Source: CAYUAI01 sp964442745 (GTDB lineage Bacteria; Pseudomonadota; Gammaproteobacteria; S012-40). From it: a stretch of 10,689 bases of DNA. A model generated the notes under the pieces. The model was not told where the DNA came from, did no database searches, and saw only the letters and a list, made by a program, of their open reading frames with translations. The DNA is taken from assembly GCA_964442745.1 (NCBI GenBank), contig CAYUAI010000121.1, forward strand, positions 1 through 10,689, in the 5' to 3' direction. Below are positions 8,301-10,689 of the stretch, piece after piece. The position numbers and the translations under genes are program-made. The first letter of the stretch is position 1, and the number at the start of each line of letters is the position of its first letter.

Positions 8301-8541
8301 TATGGAAACGGAAACCGATCAAGCCATCGAATACTGTCAAAATGCACTGGTCCTGGAACCGCTGTCAGAACCGCTGTATCGAAAATTAATATCAATCTAC
8401 CTCCGACAGAGCAATCGGGACATGGCCGAGACAACGCTAGCGCAGTGCCGAAAATTGGTAAAACATCACCTCGACAGTGACATATCCACCGAAACCTCAT
8501 CGCTGTTAAACACCATTAATCCACCAAACATCGCCACCTGA
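5350..8541 (+). CDS. MalT-like STAND ATPase regulator with C-terminal winged helix and BTAD domain (regulator 2)
   Basis: A 1063-residue paralogue, in architecture, of the regulator at 540-3764, but only distantly similar in sequence. Walker A is APGGSGKTT (47-55). The Walker B strand LIVLDN (133-138) has Asn where regulator 1 and MalT-type proteins have a second Asp. A sensor-like ISRYLPP lies at 168-174. A helix-rich middle (about 330-800) is the presumed ligand-sensing region. The winged helix starts near 825 (FRIYTFGGFEL), with recognition helix SQLLDTQIHRLRKRLG closely matching regulator 1, followed by a BTAD-like domain (about 930-1050). It is predicted to be a cytosolic, ATP-dependent transcription regulator. 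The GTG start lacks a strong ribosome site of its own; AGAGGA at 5317-5322 is too far away. Start confidence is therefore moderate, and upstream in-frame codons back to 5299 cannot be excluded. The next gene, 263 bp downstream in the same direction, is its likely target. Confidence 0.87.
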   Translation: MINKVNRSIIYPPKIICPNTAKIIHRARLFNTLNEARQQAKIVWIAAPGGSGKTTLVSSYLEKNQVAHCWYQIDEDDRDLATFFHYLGLAGKLAAPRRKKAPPKLTPEYQQGIPAFTRHFFKDIASRLQSNGLIVLDNFHLLSETSPILSLLPTIVESLASGISLLIISRYLPPSSMIAFAAKRQLFVIDTKLMRFAANEWLAASQLFNNKHSQDKLLSLHHKLDGWIAGLVLLPDTANTFENTNTSGLGIEILDTYIAEQFLSSLNGETSELLMKVCYMPHITATAARAVSHISDAQKLLAGLAQKNLFVLQQGDKGYTLHPLVREYLKQRAKDTLSKQQLFDLRLSTAQALLKEDECEAAADLLLELEAWQTLVRVILDYATELHDSGRIGSLQRYINALPQQLTTREPWINFWKGKVSVYNDVLTALDFYDHAYASFMKKSDAKGIYITWYSAVSVICSTLLGGNRLITWVNRYNEFSRIYPEPPKALQKVFIEAILLESYFCSGLDPQKRSSLQTRLASAIDEATDPLMRLHMMSNYVHVAVLSGIKASDKIIIEKFERHLDGMKDDPVLYLGALTACSLGASSFNDFDKLLNLEWRALEVAKENGITVFDCHIYTKIAVAALSLNKFDLARRYINIMKENIAEKNQVHQSLYLVCMIAAGTYMNESNDLDEKVEYYLNILESTHFPPFILHIKLLYAYYLCVQKKTETALELHDDLLKQIEKLAFPGQSSRFYMIYAKIFLNHDELDRCNHYLNKSFAIARHNELLSYANWHPELMVWACQRALSLEIEIDYVNHFVTLHYPNLPQPKPESTCQQWPWPFRIYTFGGFELKTKNETIHQKQRADKSFALLKTLVKAQDRNLSSDTIKEKLYNENDHEKASQLLDTQIHRLRKRLGSEQTILRQGNNIKLHLKYFWVDTREFEALGKQKITTENALAVAKRLQELYQGEYLPDDEELEVIAHRERYRNMYLATLFKCIEHMETETDQAIEYCQNALVLEPLSEPLYRKLISIYLRQSNRDMAETTLAQCRKLVKHHLDSDISTETSSLLNTINPPNIAT

Positions 8542-8544
8542 ACT

Positions 8545-8592
8545 CGCGAACATAGTAGCGCTTGATTGATGTCAAGCACTCCATATTTCGCG
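8545..8592 (+). other. Nested hairpin after regulator 2
   Basis: CGCGAA (8545-8550) pairs with TTCGCG (8587-8592). This encloses a second stem, GCTTGA (8560-8565) with TCAAGC (8572-8577), extendable by two pairs past a C/A mismatch. It starts 4 nt after the stop codon and has no T-run behind it. A transcript 3' structure or weak terminator is likely; read-through into secreted protein gene 2 is possible. Confidence 0.38.
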
Positions 8593-8625
8593 CCAAATAA
8601 CTCCCCCTTACCAAAATAAGAATTT

Positions 8626-8657
8626 ATCTTACTGATAAATATACATATTAAAAATAA
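8626..8657. promoter_or_regulatory. Shared AT-rich motif, copy 2, upstream of secreted protein gene 2
   Basis: ATCTTACTGATAAA (8626-8639), 7 nt, ATTAAAAATAA (8647-8657), matching the copy at 5069-5100 in both blocks and spacing. It ends 147 bp before the ATG at 8805. No convincing -35/-10 pair is visible between it and the gene. A small inverted repeat CAGGCT-N9-AGCCTG (8680-8700) lies between. Confidence 0.5.
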
Positions 8658-8788
8658 ACTTACGATGCAAGCGATGTGTCAGGCTTATGACAGCAGCCTG
8701 CCAAGCCAGCCATTTATCCTACAGAATTAGTTGAACACAAGGCTAAAGTGCAAGATCGAGCAATAAAAACCGCAATCCACCCAAAGAC

Positions 8789-8795
8789 AAGGAGA
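8789..8795 (+). promoter_or_regulatory. Strong ribosome binding site of secreted protein gene 2
   Basis: AAGGAGA lies 9 nt before the ATG at 8805 and decides that start over the in-frame GTG at 8748, which has no comparable site and would place a 19-residue charged extension before the signal peptide. Confidence 0.75.
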
Positions 8796-8804
8796 CAAAA
8801 ACTC

Positions 8805-9569
8805 ATGCATAGACGACAATTAATACTCACATTGATATGGACATGTAGCTTATTTTTGGCCTTTATGCTAAACCCGGCATTTGCTCATTGTGAGCACTGT
8901 GGTAATAACGTGACGGTTATCAAAGGTAAGCCGGTGCTGGATTTTAGATTGCCATCTTTGCAAATTAAAACAGAGAATGGATTTGAAGAGCCCATCTTAG
9001 GCTATACCGATGTACATGAGATACTTTACAATATACCCATTGATGGCAGTGATCCTGTGCCATTGAGGAAAGTTCCAACTTTATATATCACTGATCGAAA
9101 TACCAGCACCAATGAACACTTCCCTGTTGTCATTGATGAATCCATCAGCGCTGACTATACCACGCGTGGATTAGTTTACCCGGGCAATCCGAATCCGATT
9201 ACTATCGCTGATTGGATTAAAGGGGATCATTCCACGTTGAAAATAAAGACTCTCAGAAACGGAATGAGCAAAGTAAAACTGAAAATAAAAGGACTGCTGC
9301 CTAATAGCCTATATGGCGTGTGGCAGTTTAATCTAGCCGGCCCACCTGGACCTTTCGGTGGTATCCCCAATATTTTTGTCACCGATGCGAAAGGCAATGC
9401 CACCATGAAGCGCACGCTTCCTTTTGATATGAATCAAGTTGTCGATAATTTACTCATCGCCTATCACTCAGATCATCGCGTTTATGGCGGCACTCCTTCA
9501 GAAGTTAGGCCTCAAGGGGGGCCGGACCTCCATTTCCAATTGATATTTGACGTACAAGGAGCGCAATAG
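8805..9569 (+). CDS. Predicted exported protein of unrecognised family (secreted protein 2)
   Basis: A 254-residue paralogue of the exported protein at 4032-4823. The signal peptide is residues 1-27 (MHRRQ, hydrophobic LILTLIWTCSLFLAFML, NPAFA then cleavage). The predicted mature N-terminus is HCEHCG: its CxxC (C29, C32) contains the only cysteines of the mature protein and is absent from secreted protein 1, so disulfide formation or metal binding is possible. The conserved core is retained: DPVPLRKVPTLYITD (83-97), VVIDESISAD (108-117), YPGNPNPIT (125-133), GLLPNSLYGVWQFN (163-176), GPFGGIPNIFVTDAKGNAT (182-200) and YHSDHRVYGGTPS (220-232). Several stretches are identical in DNA as well, e.g. 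27 nt at 9129-9155 equal to 4383-4409, so the duplication is recent or conserved by conversion. It is located downstream of regulator 2 and probably controlled by it. Function unknown; a beta-rich fold is inferred. Confidence 0.86.
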   Translation: MHRRQLILTLIWTCSLFLAFMLNPAFAHCEHCGNNVTVIKGKPVLDFRLPSLQIKTENGFEEPILGYTDVHEILYNIPIDGSDPVPLRKVPTLYITDRNTSTNEHFPVVIDESISADYTTRGLVYPGNPNPITIADWIKGDHSTLKIKTLRNGMSKVKLKIKGLLPNSLYGVWQFNLAGPPGPFGGIPNIFVTDAKGNATMKRTLPFDMNQVVDNLLIAYHSDHRVYGGTPSEVRPQGGPDLHFQLIFDVQGAQ

Positions 9570-9579
9570 TTTTTTCTTC

Positions 9580-9615
9580 ACTCCCCTTTGAGTCCTCAAT
9601 AACTCGGAGGGGAGT
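9580..9615. terminator. 3' hairpin between secreted protein gene 2 and the sulfotransferase gene
   Basis: ACTCCCCTTTGAGT (9580-9593) pairs with ACTCGGAGGGGAGT (9602-9615) over 14 bp, two of them T-G wobbles, around an 8-nt loop. It starts 10 nt after the stop codon. The T-run (9570-9575) precedes rather than follows the stem, so it is not a textbook intrinsic terminator on either strand. Placement between convergent genes and the matching hairpin after the paralogue support a 3'-end role. Confidence 0.55.
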
Positions 9616-9738
9616 AAAATAACATCACTTGCATTGCTGCTCTATCTCCTGCCTCCATGCAGTCTGTCCATCAGAACCAACAAATATAAATCAAATCTGA
9701 GCGCGAAACAGGGAAATTATCACGTACTCATTCCTAAG

Positions 9739-10602
9739 TCATATATTTAAAAACGCCAAACATTCGGCGGGTAGTACCTGCCTTGCCCGATCAAGTATAC
9801 GTTTTTCTCGTTTTTGCGTAATCAAATTTTTATGGCCGCCAACCTGCCCTTTACGAATGAATGTATTGGGCTTAAAATAGGATACCTCACTATCCTCAAA
9901 GGTACTGAATTTTTCACTGTGATTTTTCATCCAAGCAAATGAACAATATTCCAATACACGAGGGCGAGCTTCAGGATTAAGCGACCAATCAAGAAATGTT
10001 AATAGTCGATCTATCCCCTGTTCTAAATCAACCGTCATATCCTCATAGCGTAACCATAATACATTCTCATCTTCTTTATGCGGCCACCAACTCGCAATAT
10101 TGCGATACCAAGCCCCAAAGTCCATCCATTGCTCAAAGTATTCATCAAAAGATTTCGGGCGCTGCTTGCCAATTTTCTGATAGGCACTATCCGTCAAATT
10201 CATCATATGATGATAAAAACTCACACAACAGTCACGCGGATCCCGCGAGGTTAATATAATTTTAGCAATATCAACCCCTGGCGTTTGTGGATAAGTGCAA
10301 TGCGTCTTAAAAATTCGTGGATTTTGCAAGCTATCATAATAGATCAATAATTCTTGCCATGTTTTATTCTCTCTTGAGCGCTCCAACCAAGGCACGACCG
10401 TTTCTATTGATCTAAAACTCTCATCACCCCCTGATTTAAGCTGATAGAGTATTTGTTGCATCCAGGTCGTACCCGCTTTGGGTCCAGTCGTAATTAATAC
10501 ATCGGTATCACGGGCTTGAAAATGGGCCAATACATAAGGGTTATGCATCGGATCAAGTTCACCCCATTTAGGATCGATATCCGGGAAGTTTTGTTTATTC
10601 AT
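9739..10602 (-). CDS. PAPS-dependent sulfotransferase (Sulfotransfer_1 family)
   Basis: A 287-residue cytosolic-type sulfotransferase expected to move a sulfuryl group from PAPS to a hydroxyl or amine acceptor; the acceptor cannot be told from sequence. The 5'-phosphosulfate loop is TGPKAGTTW (39-47, Lys42). FKTHC (98-102) supplies the catalytic His101. The 3'-phosphate motif is SRDPRDCCVSFYHH (119-132), with Arg120 and Ser128 at the usual spacing. RKGQVGGHK (250-258) is the C-terminal PAPS-binding segment, with GGHK where many members have GDWK. Length is typical and there is no signal peptide or membrane segment. The ATG at 10602 gives the normal N-terminus, but no clear ribosome site precedes it. 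It converges on secreted protein gene 2, so shared transcription is unlikely, and any link to the regulator/secreted modules is unproven. Confidence 0.92.
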   Translation of the reverse strand: MNKQNFPDIDPKWGELDPMHNPYVLAHFQARDTDVLITTGPKAGTTWMQQILYQLKSGGDESFRSIETVVPWLERSRENKTWQELLIYYDSLQNPRIFKTHCTYPQTPGVDIAKIILTSRDPRDCCVSFYHHMMNLTDSAYQKIGKQRPKSFDEYFEQWMDFGAWYRNIASWWPHKEDENVLWLRYEDMTVDLEQGIDRLLTFLDWSLNPEARPRVLEYCSFAWMKNHSEKFSTFEDSEVSYFKPNTFIRKGQVGGHKNLITQKREKRILDRARQVLPAECLAFLNI

Positions 10603-10661
10603 ATCGCTATTGAGATTGATTCATTGATTTGCTAGTTTACCCTAGCTCGTCCTTAGTTTTA

Positions 10662-10675
10662 TACACTACAGTGTA
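10662..10675. promoter_or_regulatory. Palindromic candidate operator upstream of the sulfotransferase gene
   Basis: TACACT-AC-AGTGTA is a perfect 6-bp inverted repeat with a 2-bp spacer, 60 bp upstream of the sulfotransferase ATG. On the minus strand it runs directly into TATAAA, a possible -10. Short palindromes of this form are typical of TetR-type operators, but the regulator and whatever lies to the right are outside the window. Confidence 0.4.
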
Positions 10676-10689
10676 ACAAATCTTATTCA

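Noticed and set aside
8748..8804. Upstream GTG start for secreted protein gene 2
   Set aside because: It would add 19 charged residues ahead of a well-formed signal peptide and has no good ribosome site, whereas AAGGAGA stands 9 nt before the ATG at 8805.
9996..10259. 87-codon plus-strand ORF opposite the sulfotransferase gene
   Set aside because: It lies antisense within a gene with all its catalytic motifs intact and shows no family features.

Overview
The window looks like part of a moderately AT-rich proteobacterial chromosome, most likely gammaproteobacterial. The lineage call is an inference from three things: a short YqfO/NIF3-like protein of the kind common in Gammaproteobacteria, REP-like palindromes with a GTGGATT/AATCCAC core, and the overall gene style. 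No rRNA, tRNA, CRISPR array, transposase or integrase was found, and species cannot be fixed from the sequence alone.

Layout from left to right. A small YqfO/NIF3-like gene (56-379, minus) lies downstream of a large regulator gene (540-3764, minus, 'regulator 1'). A 267-bp divergent control region rich in short palindromes separates regulator 1 from a gene for a small exported protein (4032-4823, plus, 'secreted protein 1'). A 452-bp stretch follows with no convincing gene. It holds a 3' hairpin, a REP-like inverted-repeat element, an AT-rich motif and a -10 box. It leads through a possible short leader ORF into a second large regulator (5350-8541, plus, 'regulator 2'). A 263-bp gap carrying a second copy of the AT-rich motif leads to a paralogue of the exported protein (8805-9569, plus, 'secreted protein 2'). 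A PAPS-dependent sulfotransferase gene (9739-10602, minus) converges on it.

The central theme is a doubled regulator/secreted-protein module. Both regulators have a MalT-like STAND ATPase with a long helical-repeat middle. At the C-terminus they carry a SARP-style DNA-binding module (winged helix plus BTAD) in place of MalT's LuxR-type HTH. The two regulators are only distantly similar overall, but their predicted recognition helices are close. The two exported proteins are much more alike, including long identical DNA stretches, similar signal peptides and similar 3' hairpins. The simplest reading is that each ATPase regulator senses a ligand or partner and controls its neighbouring exported protein. 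The exported family is not one I can name, so the system may be undescribed. Its function, ligand and link to the sulfotransferase are unknown.
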